Shown: positions 1-7,335 of the stretch, in pieces
How the letters are laid out: each line of letters opens with the position of its first letter
How positions within the stretch are numbered: the stretch's first letter is position 1
NCBI GenBank assembly: GCA_900546675.1
Contig: URDQ01000029.1
Location: 1-21,188 of the forward strand
Length of the DNA: 21,188 bases
Reading direction: 5' to 3'
From: an uncultured Porphyromonas sp.
Lineage (GTDB): Bacteria; Bacteroidota; Bacteroidia; Bacteroidales; Porphyromonadaceae
The notes under the pieces: model-generated
Seen by the model: the letters and a program-made list of their open reading frames with translations, nothing else
What the model was told of the DNA's origin: nothing
Database searches by the model: none
Program-made: the position numbers and the translations under genes

Positions 1-130
1 AGGGTGCGATCCATTTTTTGTAGGTATGAGTTGCATTTACTAATTGAATATACGCCTAAATCCTTTAACGCTCTAGAAGGAGATGTACCTCCCACACAAG
101 CTCCACGGCACAGATTACCCTGTTTCTCCC
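1..130. other. Window edge, no gene recognised
   Basis: No credible gene is seen here. A purine-rich stretch at 75-83 resembles a ribosome binding site, but the only frame it could serve runs antisense into the phosphatase-family gene that follows and looks like no known protein. The stretch is the downstream flank of the minus-strand operon ending at 176. Confidence 0.5.
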
Positions 131-170
131 GATCCCCACGTAGGAGTTTCCAAATCCCCACGTGGGGATC
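131..170. repeat. Two-unit CCACGTGG-type repeat forming an 11-bp stem
   Basis: GATCCCCACGT (131-141) is the exact reverse complement of ACGTGGGGATC (160-170), giving an 11-bp stem with an 18-nt loop. The second arm is itself inside a 16-bp perfect palindrome (154-169). The cores CCACGTAG (136) and CCACGTGG (158) are 22 bp apart, the same spacing as in the larger array at 5997-6164. It lies 5 bp past the stop codon of the minus-strand EEP gene, so it could define the 3' end of that transcript, but no U-run follows on the minus strand, so a classic intrinsic terminator is not supported. Confidence 0.75.
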
Positions 171-175
171 GCAGG

Positions 176-1348
176 TTACTTCAGCTTGAAGTAGCAGATG
201 ATCGGCTTGTGGTCGGAGATCTCTGCGGTGCGGTCTACGTGGGCAGCACGTGCCTCTATCTGATCGCTGTAGAGCATATGATCGATGCGCACACCGATGA
301 GCGCCTTAAAGTAGTAGCTGTAGTTGGTCCCTCGCCCAGTCGTCGCAATCGCATCGTGTAGCCCTGTCGAGAGACGATGATGCGTGTAGGAGATGGGCGT
401 GTCGTTAAAGTCTCCACAGATTAGCACGTAAGGCGACTCCTGATAGTTGACATCTTGATAGATCTGCTCGACTTGCTTAGCACGACGCCTGAAGGGAGGA
501 GAGAAGCGCCCTCCGACAGCTTGGGTGAAGCCCTTGGGGTTGCCTTCCTGAGCTAGTTGGAAGTAGAGCTTCTGCTCTTCTTTTGTAAAGCCAAAAGACT
601 CTAGATGCAGGTTGTATAGTAGGAGCTTCTTCTCCCCGATGAGGATCGTAAAGAGTGCCCCCCCGTTAAACTCGGAGTGCAAGTCTATGGGGCGTGTGGA
701 GAGGATGGGGTACTTAGAGAGTACGATGAGACGGCTACCGTGATCCTTGACGGCATAGGCAGAGCTGTAGTAGGGATACGCCTTGAGGATGCGCTGCAGA
801 CTACGCTCAGACATATACTTCGACTTGTTGGAGCTGAGCCACCCCTCCTGCAGACAGATGATGTCGGCGTCGCTCTCAGCGAGGTACTCCGTGGTGGGGT
901 GCTGGTCGTGCGGCCCTAGCTTGGTAAACTGAAAGGCGTTGGCATTGAGACTCACCACTTTGATCCAGTTTTCCCGATCGATCGGGGGCGTTTGGCGTAG
1001 TCGTATCGGAGCGTACAGAAGGAGCGTGGGGAGGGAGATGAGGAGCATCACCGTATTGATCACGGCACGACTCCAGGCTCGGATGATAAACCAATAAATA
1101 GCCTGCAGTACGACCAGTGCGAAGAGCAGCGGGAAGAACAAGCCTAGATAAGCAAAGAGCGTCGTCGTGGTCGGGGAGATATAGCGACTGAGCAAGGCTC
1201 CGATGAAGAGGAACAGTAGAAGCAGATTGGCAAAGGAGACGAAGGTGTGCCACAAGCCACGGATCACACTCCATAGGGTACGCCTCTTGGCTGGTTGCTG
1301 CGGACTCTTTTGAGTGGGAGCTACGGTGGGTTTCGTTGTGCTATCCAT
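176..1348 (-). CDS. Membrane-anchored endonuclease/exonuclease/phosphatase family protein
   Basis: This 390-residue protein has a short hydrophilic N-terminus, three predicted membrane segments (about 35-56, 64-89 and 95-113) and then a metal-dependent EEP fold. Visible catalytic motifs are SLNANAF (N135), CLQE (E168), NLHLES (H248), GDFND (D313, N315), RIDH (D356) and SDHKP (D379, H380), so the full active site is present. The family hydrolyses phosphodiester bonds in nucleic acids, phospholipids or inositol phosphates; the substrate cannot be told from sequence. The catalytic domain probably faces one side of the inner membrane. It is the last gene of a minus-strand operon, 11 bp after rhomboid 2, and rhomboid-rhomboid-EEP gene sets are common in Bacteroidota. 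The ATG at 1346-1348 is the natural start. Confidence 0.9.
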   Translation of the reverse strand: MDSTTKPTVAPTQKSPQQPAKRRTLWSVIRGLWHTFVSFANLLLLFLFIGALLSRYISPTTTTLFAYLGLFFPLLFALVVLQAIYWFIIRAWSRAVINTVMLLISLPTLLLYAPIRLRQTPPIDRENWIKVVSLNANAFQFTKLGPHDQHPTTEYLAESDADIICLQEGWLSSNKSKYMSERSLQRILKAYPYYSSAYAVKDHGSRLIVLSKYPILSTRPIDLHSEFNGGALFTILIGEKKLLLYNLHLESFGFTKEEQKLYFQLAQEGNPKGFTQAVGGRFSPPFRRRAKQVEQIYQDVNYQESPYVLICGDFNDTPISYTHHRLSTGLHDAIATTGRGTNYSYYFKALIGVRIDHMLYSDQIEARAAHVDRTAEISDHKPIICYFKLK

Positions 1349-1359
1349 TGATTGCCTGA

Positions 1360-2163
1360 TTAGTCGTGGTCTGACTGGTCAAGCCACTGATTATTATGCT
1401 CGATGAGTTGCTCCCGCTCTTCATCAGATAGACTCTGGTAGCCAGACTGCTGCACCTTCTCTAGAAGCTGCCGATAGCGCGCTGTCTGAGCATCTTGTAG
1501 GGTCGCTTGCTGGCGAGCGGTGCGCTGGCGCCGACGCTGGTACAGTCCTAAGCCACAGCCCCACAGGACGCCCGCAAGATGTGCAATCAGCCCGCCTACG
1601 TTGTACCCGCCATAGGCGAGGAGCAAGAGAAGAAAGACGAATAGCCCCACCTGCCACACACGGAGCGAACCGATCAAGGGTAGAGGCATCTCTTCGCGAG
1701 GTGCTGAGCCGATCATATAGCCTACGAGTGCGATGACCGAAGCGGAGGCGCCCACGAGCGGTAACCCGAGCAGGAGTACACCACTGGTACGTAGTAGCGT
1801 GGTAAAAAGAACGAAGGCACCTCCACCTACGACCGCTCCCCCGAGGTAGCTCCAGACGAACTGTCTCCATCCGCTGAGGCGCAGCAACATTTCGCCAAAG
1901 AGCCATAGTAAGAGCAGGTTGAGCAGGAGGTGCAGCCCACTATTGTGCAGGAGCGTATAGGTGATGATGGTCCAAGGTCGGTGCCACAGAGCATCAGGCG
2001 AGCAGGAGAGGTAGAGCTGATCCACGACGCTGCGCGTCCACTGCGTGGGTAGCGGTGCAGGTAGCTGACGAACGGTAAAGTCCGCCAACCAGAAGGCTAC
2101 CAGTAGGAGCGTGATGCCCCACAGAAGCTGCCGATTAGGATCTATACGCTTCGCCAAACGCAT
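1360..2163 (-). CDS. Rhomboid family intramembrane serine protease, second of a pair
   Basis: From the ATG at 2161-2163 the protein has 267 residues, with about six hydrophobic segments between residues 12 and 206 and a charged cytoplasmic tail. Rhomboid hallmarks are the HxxxN pair (H78, N82), the serine loop VGASAS (S140) and AHLAG (H195), giving a Ser-His dyad. The serine loop reads GASA instead of the usual GxSG. The tail ends in a segment around 232-255 (GYQSLSDEEREQL) of a type common at the C-terminus of Bacteroidota rhomboids. A GTG codon further upstream (2209-2211) would add 16 residues without family resemblance. The chosen start overlaps the preceding rhomboid gene by 29 bp, so translation is probably coupled. 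Substrates are unknown. Confidence 0.88.
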   Translation of the reverse strand: MRLAKRIDPNRQLLWGITLLLVAFWLADFTVRQLPAPLPTQWTRSVVDQLYLSCSPDALWHRPWTIITYTLLHNSGLHLLLNLLLLWLFGEMLLRLSGWRQFVWSYLGGAVVGGGAFVLFTTLLRTSGVLLLGLPLVGASASVIALVGYMIGSAPREEMPLPLIGSLRVWQVGLFVFLLLLLAYGGYNVGGLIAHLAGVLWGCGLGLYQRRRQRTARQQATLQDAQTARYRQLLEKVQQSGYQSLSDEEREQLIEHNNQWLDQSDHD

Positions 2164-2854
2164 TGTACAGCTTGCCTTGCTTGCGCCACAGCAGTATGAG
2201 GAGCAGACCACCTAGCATTCCTCCCAGATGGGCGAAGTGAGCTACGTCGCTCTGTAGGTTTGCCACGCCAAGGAAGAGTTCGATCACTCCGTAGCCGATG
2301 ACAAAGTACTTAGCTCTGATCGGTATCGGTATGAAGAAGAGGTAGATCGCAGCATTGGGAAAGAGCCATCCGAAGGCGAGTAGCAGGCCAAAGACAGCTC
2401 CCGAAGCGCCTATCGTCAAGAGTTGATTGACAAAAAACTTCGTCGCCATACGCGATCCATCGGGGAAGGCGATCACCTCGTACCCCATCACATGTCTGAC
2501 GGTGGTCAAGCCCCAGACGAGCTCCTGCGAGAGCGCCGCTGTGAGTCCGCAGACGAGGTAGAAGAGCAGGAAGCGCTGAGCGCCCCAAGTACGCTCGATC
2601 GTCGTACCGAACATAAAGAGCGCAAACATATTAAAGAAGAGGTGCGAGAAGCTTCCGTGGAGGAACATATAGGTCACCGGCTGCCATATATGGAAGTCCT
2701 GAGCCGTGATGTAGTGTAGACCTAGGAGACCCGTCAGATCTACGCCCGTACGTGGCACCACCAGCTGAGCGATGTAGCAAATCAGGTTGATGATAAGTAG
2801 GTTGAGCGTTACGGGCGGAATCTGTATCCGAGGTGATGTATCGAATGAGTGCAT
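2135..2854 (-). CDS. Rhomboid family intramembrane serine protease, first of a pair
   Basis: The ATG at 2852-2854 gives 239 residues, the usual size of a compact six-helix rhomboid. An upstream GTG (2936-2938) would overlap the end of lptD and add 28 residues unlike the family, so it was not used. Catalytic features are complete: WQPVTYMFLHGSFSHL at 57-72 (H71, N75), the serine loop IGASGAVFG (GASG, S151) and AHFAHLGG (H209). Rhomboids cut transmembrane segments of substrate proteins inside the lipid bilayer. The gene begins 35 bp after lptD and overlaps the second rhomboid gene by 29 bp. The pair differ mainly in the serine loop (GASG here, GASA there) and in the extra tail of the second protein, so they may have different substrates. 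Confidence 0.92.
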   Translation of the reverse strand: MHSFDTSPRIQIPPVTLNLLIINLICYIAQLVVPRTGVDLTGLLGLHYITAQDFHIWQPVTYMFLHGSFSHLFFNMFALFMFGTTIERTWGAQRFLLFYLVCGLTAALSQELVWGLTTVRHVMGYEVIAFPDGSRMATKFFVNQLLTIGASGAVFGLLLAFGWLFPNAAIYLFFIPIPIRAKYFVIGYGVIELFLGVANLQSDVAHFAHLGGMLGGLLLILLWRKQGKLYNAFGEAYRS

Positions 2855-2889
2855 AGCGTTATGTTCTAATCGTTGCGTTGTATAGAGTG

Positions 2890-5862
2890 TTAGTACCAAC
2901 CACTGCCACCATAGGAGGGTAGGCTGTGCTGCTCCCACTTGAGGTCACGAAGTAGGGAGGCGTTGACACCGATCACTACGTTGTACGACTTGTAAGCTCC
3001 GAGCGGGATGACACTCGCCGTGAGCGACCAGCAGTGCAGGTCTCGTGTTATATTGATCGTCATACCCGTCAGTTTCTTCAGGTCGAAGTTGTAGTTGGCG
3101 TCAAAAGAGAAGTTCCAGTTTGGCGTAGGCTGTAGCTGTCCACGGAAAGAGAGGTTTTGCGTAAACTTATACTCAAACTCTCGTCGCTCGGTGTTGAACT
3201 TCTGTCTATCTTGCGCTACATTTATACTATAGTTGAAGGAGAAGCTCCACGGCACGCCAAACTTTAAGTATCCATCGTCGTCCCAGCTATCCGTTTGGCT
3301 GTAACTACTGCGGGTTCCTCCACCCCCTGGAGCGTCCTCGAGACCCATCCTGTCGACTCCTGGGCTAGCTCCCATTGCCATCGGGTCATCAGCTGGTGAC
3401 TTCGCTGAGTTTTCGTCTGTCGTGGACGACTTCTTGTTCTTATTAAAGAGTCCACCGATCCAGTTACCGAGCTTCTCGAAGGTCTGCGGTGTAAATGTGT
3501 AGTTAAAGCTTGTACCCGTGCCTAGGAAAGCACCGATGCCGTGTCCATTAAATAAGCGTAGCTTGTCCACACGGTAGGGTCTCACGTTGCCCTGTGGGTC
3601 GGTGTAGTAGTCCCATTCGTAAGGATCGAAGGCAGCGGAGAGCCGCAGTACGAAAGTCTTCGTGAGCCTTATCGCAATGTTGGTGCTAAGGTTACTCCAG
3701 CGGAAGGAGTCGGCAGCCATATTGTAGGAAAAGCGGAGTCCAAACTGATCTATGAGCGAAATCTTCTTAAACTGCTCCTCAACGGCCGTCGAGTCACTCG
3801 GCAGGCGCCACTTCATCTCCACGTTGTTGTCAAAAGAGAAGTTGATCGCCCCCATTTTGCCCCGTCCTGGGTGTCCGAAGATGCCACGCTCGTAAGGCGT
3901 GTAGATGAAGTTGTGTGCCTGTCCCAGCGTATCGACATAGTCTATCTCACGATAGTAGCCCCAGAAGGGGTCTCCAAAGTCTGGAGCATATGAGAGTGAT
4001 ATGGAGGGCGTGAGACGATGGCGGATCATCTGCACACGATCGCCAAAAAGCTTCTGCCACGGCTGATAAAAGCCGTAGAGCGTCGTACTCATCGAGAGCG
4101 ACGCACTGAAGTTGTTTAGGTGATAGAAGCCGTAAGTGGTGTCAGCATCAACGATTCGTTGCTGCGCTTCGTCCCACTGCTTCTCTACCCGCGAGGTGTA
4201 CCAGTAAGCGGTGTAGTTGATCGAGGGAGAGATCTTGATATAGTTAAAGAGGTCGAAAGAGGCTGAGATAGGTATCGAGTGCTGCATACCGTTGCGCCAA
4301 TCTTTGACCAGATTGCTCTTGAGGATCAGATTCTCCTTGGTGGTGATGCTGTTACGCAGTGAGCCATTGTAGCTGAGCGATATCTTCTCGTACCAGCGCT
4401 CCTTGCCTACACGGTTCTTTCGCTTGAAGGGGTAGATCGTCGAGAGCGAGAGCGAGAGGTTCGGCAGGGTCACACTGATGGTCGAGTCACGTGAGCGCTG
4501 ATCAATGTTGAAGGCTCCTGTCAGCGAGAGCGGTATGCTCGCAAAGCTTCGACGGTAGCTGATGCTAGACCCTTTCGTATTCTCGGCACGTCGCTGATGA
4601 TCGTAGACAGCTTGGGTCGCGTTGTGGTTGTAACTACTAGTCGAGAAGTTGACCGAAGCCGAGAAGTTGCGTAGCGGATCCGCTTTGGGGTCTTGCGAGT
4701 GCGTCCACCTGAGCGATATATCCTGTGATCGGCTGTAAGTCGAGGGTATATCTTTGTCTCCCTGCACCGTCGATATATAGCCCGCCTGGACACTACCATT
4801 ATACTTATAGCGCTTGCGATAGTTTGACGCAGCGTTGACCGCCCAGGAGCCGTTGGTATAGACGTCGCCCGTGAGTGTGAGATCCCAGTAGTCGTTTAGA
4901 TTGAGGTAAAGCCCCCCGTGCGTTAGGTACAGCCCTCGCGTCTGGTCGATACCATAGCTCGGCATGATGATACCCGAAGTCTGCTTCTCATTGAAGGGGA
5001 AGAAGGCAAACGGCAGTCCGATGAAGTAGAGTGGCACGTCAGCCATAACTAGGTAGACAGGACCCGTGACAATTTTGTCCTCAGGCTTGGCCTTGGCACG
5101 AGTTAGGTTGATGTAAAAGTGCGGATGCTCGTGCTGATCGCAAGTGGTGTAGCGACCATCCTTGAGGTACATCGTATTGTCCTTGAGACGCTTCGTCTGA
5201 TCGGAGGTCAGATAGCCCTCACCCTGCTGGGTCGTCACGTCTGTGATGAAGCCTTGACCCGTCTTGAAGTTGTACTTCATCGTTGTACTCTCAAACTGCT
5301 GATCCCCATCGGCAAACTTTGGCTTAGCTGTCGGTTGCCCTAGACTATCTAGGACATACTGGGCATAGACCTCAGAGCTGTCGGAGACGATCTTCAGATA
5401 GTTTGCCTCGATGCTCATCGTCTGGTACTTGACCTCGCTCGGCCCGAAGAAGTACATCATATTATCGCCCGTCATAACGAGCGAGTCCTGAGCCGAAAAG
5501 GTCACAGGAGCCTCCAGCTTAAAAAGCTCGACCGAGTCGCTCTCTGTGAGAGGTGTCTCAGTGGCACTGGCTAATGTGTCTATATCCGTGGGTGTCAGCA
5601 TCGTATCAGCCTTGATGGTGAGGCTGTCGACGGTCGTTGCCACGGAGTCTATCGCTAGGGGGGTGGAGAGGGTGTCCATCAGGCGGGTTGTATCTGCCGA
5701 TAGGTCAGCCACGACCGTGTCTAGAGGCTCCGTCTGCGATGGTGTAGCTGTGGGCGGCTCCGTATGTCGTACCTGCGTCGCACACGACACGACCGCCACA
5801 CCTACGCAGAGCAGGAGCAGCAGTCTCAAGAGCGAGCGGGGGACTATGATAGAGCTAGACAT
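2890..5862 (-). CDS. lptD: LPS assembly outer-membrane protein LptD, Bacteroidota type
   Basis: This 990-residue protein is recognised by its N-terminal OstA-type beta domain (about 115-260), the Bacteroidota LptD block TTCDQHEHPHFYINL (239-253), then KIVTGPVYLVMADVPLYFI and LPFAFFPF (about 263-290), followed by a long beta-strand-rich C-terminal barrel. It would insert lipopolysaccharide into the outer leaflet with the other Lpt proteins. The N-terminus looks like a lipoprotein signal (arginines, a leucine run, VVSC with C27), followed by a Thr/Asp/Ser/Pro-rich linker to about 112. Besides C19 and C27 the only cysteines are C241 and C944. A polar, Gly/Asp-rich insertion at about 807-866 probably forms a surface or periplasmic loop. 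It is the first gene of the operon with two rhomboids and an EEP protein, with a TACCTTTG box 48 bp upstream. Confidence 0.88.
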   Translation of the reverse strand: MSSSIIVPRSLLRLLLLLCVGVAVVSCATQVRHTEPPTATPSQTEPLDTVVADLSADTTRLMDTLSTPLAIDSVATTVDSLTIKADTMLTPTDIDTLASATETPLTESDSVELFKLEAPVTFSAQDSLVMTGDNMMYFFGPSEVKYQTMSIEANYLKIVSDSSEVYAQYVLDSLGQPTAKPKFADGDQQFESTTMKYNFKTGQGFITDVTTQQGEGYLTSDQTKRLKDNTMYLKDGRYTTCDQHEHPHFYINLTRAKAKPEDKIVTGPVYLVMADVPLYFIGLPFAFFPFNEKQTSGIIMPSYGIDQTRGLYLTHGGLYLNLNDYWDLTLTGDVYTNGSWAVNAASNYRKRYKYNGSVQAGYISTVQGDKDIPSTYSRSQDISLRWTHSQDPKADPLRNFSASVNFSTSSYNHNATQAVYDHQRRAENTKGSSISYRRSFASIPLSLTGAFNIDQRSRDSTISVTLPNLSLSLSTIYPFKRKNRVGKERWYEKISLSYNGSLRNSITTKENLILKSNLVKDWRNGMQHSIPISASFDLFNYIKISPSINYTAYWYTSRVEKQWDEAQQRIVDADTTYGFYHLNNFSASLSMSTTLYGFYQPWQKLFGDRVQMIRHRLTPSISLSYAPDFGDPFWGYYREIDYVDTLGQAHNFIYTPYERGIFGHPGRGKMGAINFSFDNNVEMKWRLPSDSTAVEEQFKKISLIDQFGLRFSYNMAADSFRWSNLSTNIAIRLTKTFVLRLSAAFDPYEWDYYTDPQGNVRPYRVDKLRLFNGHGIGAFLGTGTSFNYTFTPQTFEKLGNWIGGLFNKNKKSSTTDENSAKSPADDPMAMGASPGVDRMGLEDAPGGGGTRSSYSQTDSWDDDGYLKFGVPWSFSFNYSINVAQDRQKFNTERREFEYKFTQNLSFRGQLQPTPNWNFSFDANYNFDLKKLTGMTINITRDLHCWSLTASVIPLGAYKSYNVVIGVNASLLRDLKWEQHSLPSYGGSGWY

Positions 5863-5909
5863 ATACGATAGTAACGGGAGCGAGCTTGTGATGATGCGTC
5901 AATCGCTGA

Positions 5910-5917
5910 CAAAGGTA
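5910..5917 (-). promoter_or_regulatory. Bacteroidota -7 promoter box of lptD
   Basis: On the minus strand these bases read TACCTTTG, a perfect match to the Bacteroidota -7 consensus TAnnTTTG. Transcription would start near 5903, leaving a leader of about 40 nt before the lptD ATG. No good -33 TTTG is seen upstream. The same box precedes leuS and the metallophosphoesterase gene in this window. Confidence 0.65.
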
Positions 5918-5996
5918 CTAAATAGTGGCGTTTATTCGTATGTAGTCCGTACGAACCTCACGACTGATCCGTCTTAAGTGCAGCACCTCTTATGTC

Positions 5997-6164
5997 ATAG
6001 CCACGTGGATATTTGAAAATCCCCACGTGGAAAAGAAACATTCTCCACGTGGGCGAGAAACAAAACTTCGGAGGAATGAAATGAAACTTCGGAGGAAATG
6101 ATTCGCCCCTACGTGGAGAATCAAAAATAGCCACGTGGAGATCTGCCGTTTCCCACGTGGCTAT
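5997..6164. repeat. Array of eight short cores at 21-22 bp spacing, bounded by a 12-bp inverted repeat
   Basis: The core CCACGTGG is found at 6001, 6023, 6045, 6131 and 6153, with CTACGTGG at 6109 and CTTCGGAG at 6066 and 6087. Successive starts are 21 or 22 bp apart throughout. ATAGCCACGTGG (5997-6008) and CCACGTGGCTAT (6153-6164) are exact reverse complements that bound the array. Internal stems include 6040-6050 with 6111-6121 (11 bp, extended by 6 bp across a 2-nt bulge) and 6126-6138 with 6153-6165 (13 bp). AAACTTCGGAGGAA is repeated at 6063 and 6084. The architecture resembles a MITE or minisatellite element; no target-site duplication was found at its ends. Confidence 0.85.
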
Positions 6165-6165
6165 T
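6120..6165 (-). terminator. Hairpin with short U-run, probable 3' end of the leuS-PAP2 transcript
   Basis: On the minus strand AATAGCCACGTGG (6153-6165) and CCACGTGGCTATT (6126-6138) form a perfect 13-bp stem with a 14-nt loop, continuing into three more T residues (6125-6123). It lies about 77 bp past the PAP2 stop codon. The hairpin is part of the repeat array, so the element may have been recruited as a terminator. The U-run is short, hence moderate confidence. Confidence 0.5.
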
Positions 6166-6184
6166 CGTTTATATAGAGGTTTCT

Positions 6185-6222
6185 ACCAGATCATCACACG
6201 ACGGACCAGATCATCACACGAC
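6185..6222. repeat. Two tandem copies of an 18-bp direct repeat, period 20 bp
   Basis: ACCAGATCATCACACGAC starts at 6185 and again at 6205. A degenerate third copy (TACAGGTCATCACAA, 6233-6247) runs into the last codons of the PAP2 gene, so the unit may derive from duplication of the 3' end of that gene. Confidence 0.7.
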
Positions 6223-6241
6223 CGAGCGCCCCTACAGGTCA

Positions 6242-7318
6242 TCACAAGTAGCGATGACGTAGTAAGACGCCTAGCGTTAAGTAGCTCTGACGATAAGGCT
6301 CGCAGTGGAGCCGGAGGAAGAGTCCCAGCTTGTCGAGATAGCGCACCCTAGGGTGTGCCTCGATACCAGCCTGCAGATGCGCATAGCTCTGCTCCTTAGC
6401 CGCTCTGTCGTAGCCGATGCCGATGCCATAGCTGTGGCGCAACTCTACGTACCGCCACTGGTAGAGCGGTATACCTACGAGGAGGTCGCTGTGGAGTGTG
6501 GGGCGCTCCTTGTCGGGTCGGAGGGAAAGCTCTGCGGTGTAGTTGAGCGTGGAGGTTTGCCAGCCCAGCTGCGCCCCGACACAGCCTGCGCCTCCCGACA
6601 AGTGGCGACTACATAGGAGTGATAAGTAGAAGTAGTTGTCTGGTATCTCAGGGCTGACAGCTGGCGTATAGCGACCGAAGAGGAGATCACTCACGAGATA
6701 GCCCACATGAGCCATCGAAACCCCTATGAGTCCACCCCACAGGACATCAGAGTACCAGTGGCGATTGTTGGCCATACGCCCGAAAGCGACAGACGTGGCG
6801 AAGATATATTGCAAGCGAGCGAGTAGCGGGTAGTCGGCACCATACTCAAGGTTAAAAAGCTCGGCACCGAGGAAGGCTGTCGCTGTATGTCCCGACGGAA
6901 AGCTATTGGCCGTCGAGCCATCGGGTCGCATACGCTGCACCCCGCTTTTGACCGAAAGGACGATAGCAGCGGTTCCTAGAGCGCCTATCCCATCGGCTGT
7001 CAGCATCTCGCCCCATGTGCGGGAGCGCCCCGTGGTACCGCCACAGCGCATAGCCAGCTGTAGCCCGTAAGAGGCAAACTGCATATGGTCATCGTAGTGA
7101 TTACGCCAGCGAGTACCTAGGAGGGAGTGACGAGTCGTACGGATAGCTACGTCACTATGATGTAGCGGATAGGCGGCGAAGACTCCCCCAGGGAGTAGCA
7201 CGCTGAGAGGATCGGGCGAAATTGCCAGCGTGTCTGACTTGTGGCTCTGAGCTAGCAGCTCGCCACAAGGAAGTAGGAGGAGTAAGAGCGTGAGTGTCAG
7301 GGGGATTAGGAGTCGCAT
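6242..7318 (-). CDS. Secreted PAP2-family phosphatase with beta-rich C-terminal domain
   Basis: The 358-residue protein starts with a signal peptide (hydrophobic run 3-17, likely cleavage after about residue 24, LLAQ). All three PAP2 signature blocks are present: KSGVQRMRP (K124, R131, P132), PSGH (141-144) and GRMANNRHWYSD (R181, H187, D191), so it should be an active acid phosphatase acting in the periplasm or at the membrane, for example on lipid phosphates such as undecaprenyl pyrophosphate, phosphatidate or lipid A. The substrate cannot be assigned. After about residue 220 there is an additional segment of about 135 residues with alternating hydrophobic pattern that looks like six or more beta strands, unlike a minimal PAP2 enzyme. 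It is the last gene of the YitT-DUF2752-PAP2 set, 17 bp after DUF2752. Confidence 0.88.
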   Translation of the reverse strand: MRLLIPLTLTLLLLLLPCGELLAQSHKSDTLAISPDPLSVLLPGGVFAAYPLHHSDVAIRTTRHSLLGTRWRNHYDDHMQFASYGLQLAMRCGGTTGRSRTWGEMLTADGIGALGTAAIVLSVKSGVQRMRPDGSTANSFPSGHTATAFLGAELFNLEYGADYPLLARLQYIFATSVAFGRMANNRHWYSDVLWGGLIGVSMAHVGYLVSDLLFGRYTPAVSPEIPDNYFYLSLLCSRHLSGGAGCVGAQLGWQTSTLNYTAELSLRPDKERPTLHSDLLVGIPLYQWRYVELRHSYGIGIGYDRAAKEQSYAHLQAGIEAHPRVRYLDKLGLFLRLHCEPYRQSYLTLGVLLRHRYL

Positions 7319-7335
7319 AAAGTGCTGCAGCGGTT

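Larger units (their letters stand above)
5863..6241. other. 379-bp spacer between the PAP2 gene and lptD
   Basis: No gene is seen here. The spacer holds, from left to right, the lptD leader and promoter (5863-5917), an unremarkable stretch, the CCACGTGG repeat array (5997-6164) and a pair of 18-bp direct repeats (6185-6222) next to the PAP2 stop codon. The genes on both sides are on the minus strand, so it separates two transcription units. Confidence 0.7.

Noticed and set aside
83..361. Open frame with a purine-rich ribosome-binding-like stretch at 75-83
   Set aside because: It runs antisense across the 3' end of the EEP gene, which has a complete set of catalytic motifs; the translation has no family resemblance.
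5997..6164. CRISPR array reading of the phased repeats
   Set aside because: The repeats are 8-bp palindromic cores with spacers of only 13-14 bp, well below CRISPR repeat and spacer sizes, and no cas gene is near.
6305..6616. Plus-strand open frame of about 100 codons within the PAP2 gene
   Set aside because: It is antisense to a gene with signal peptide and all PAP2 motifs; such shadows are common in this GC-rich coding sequence.
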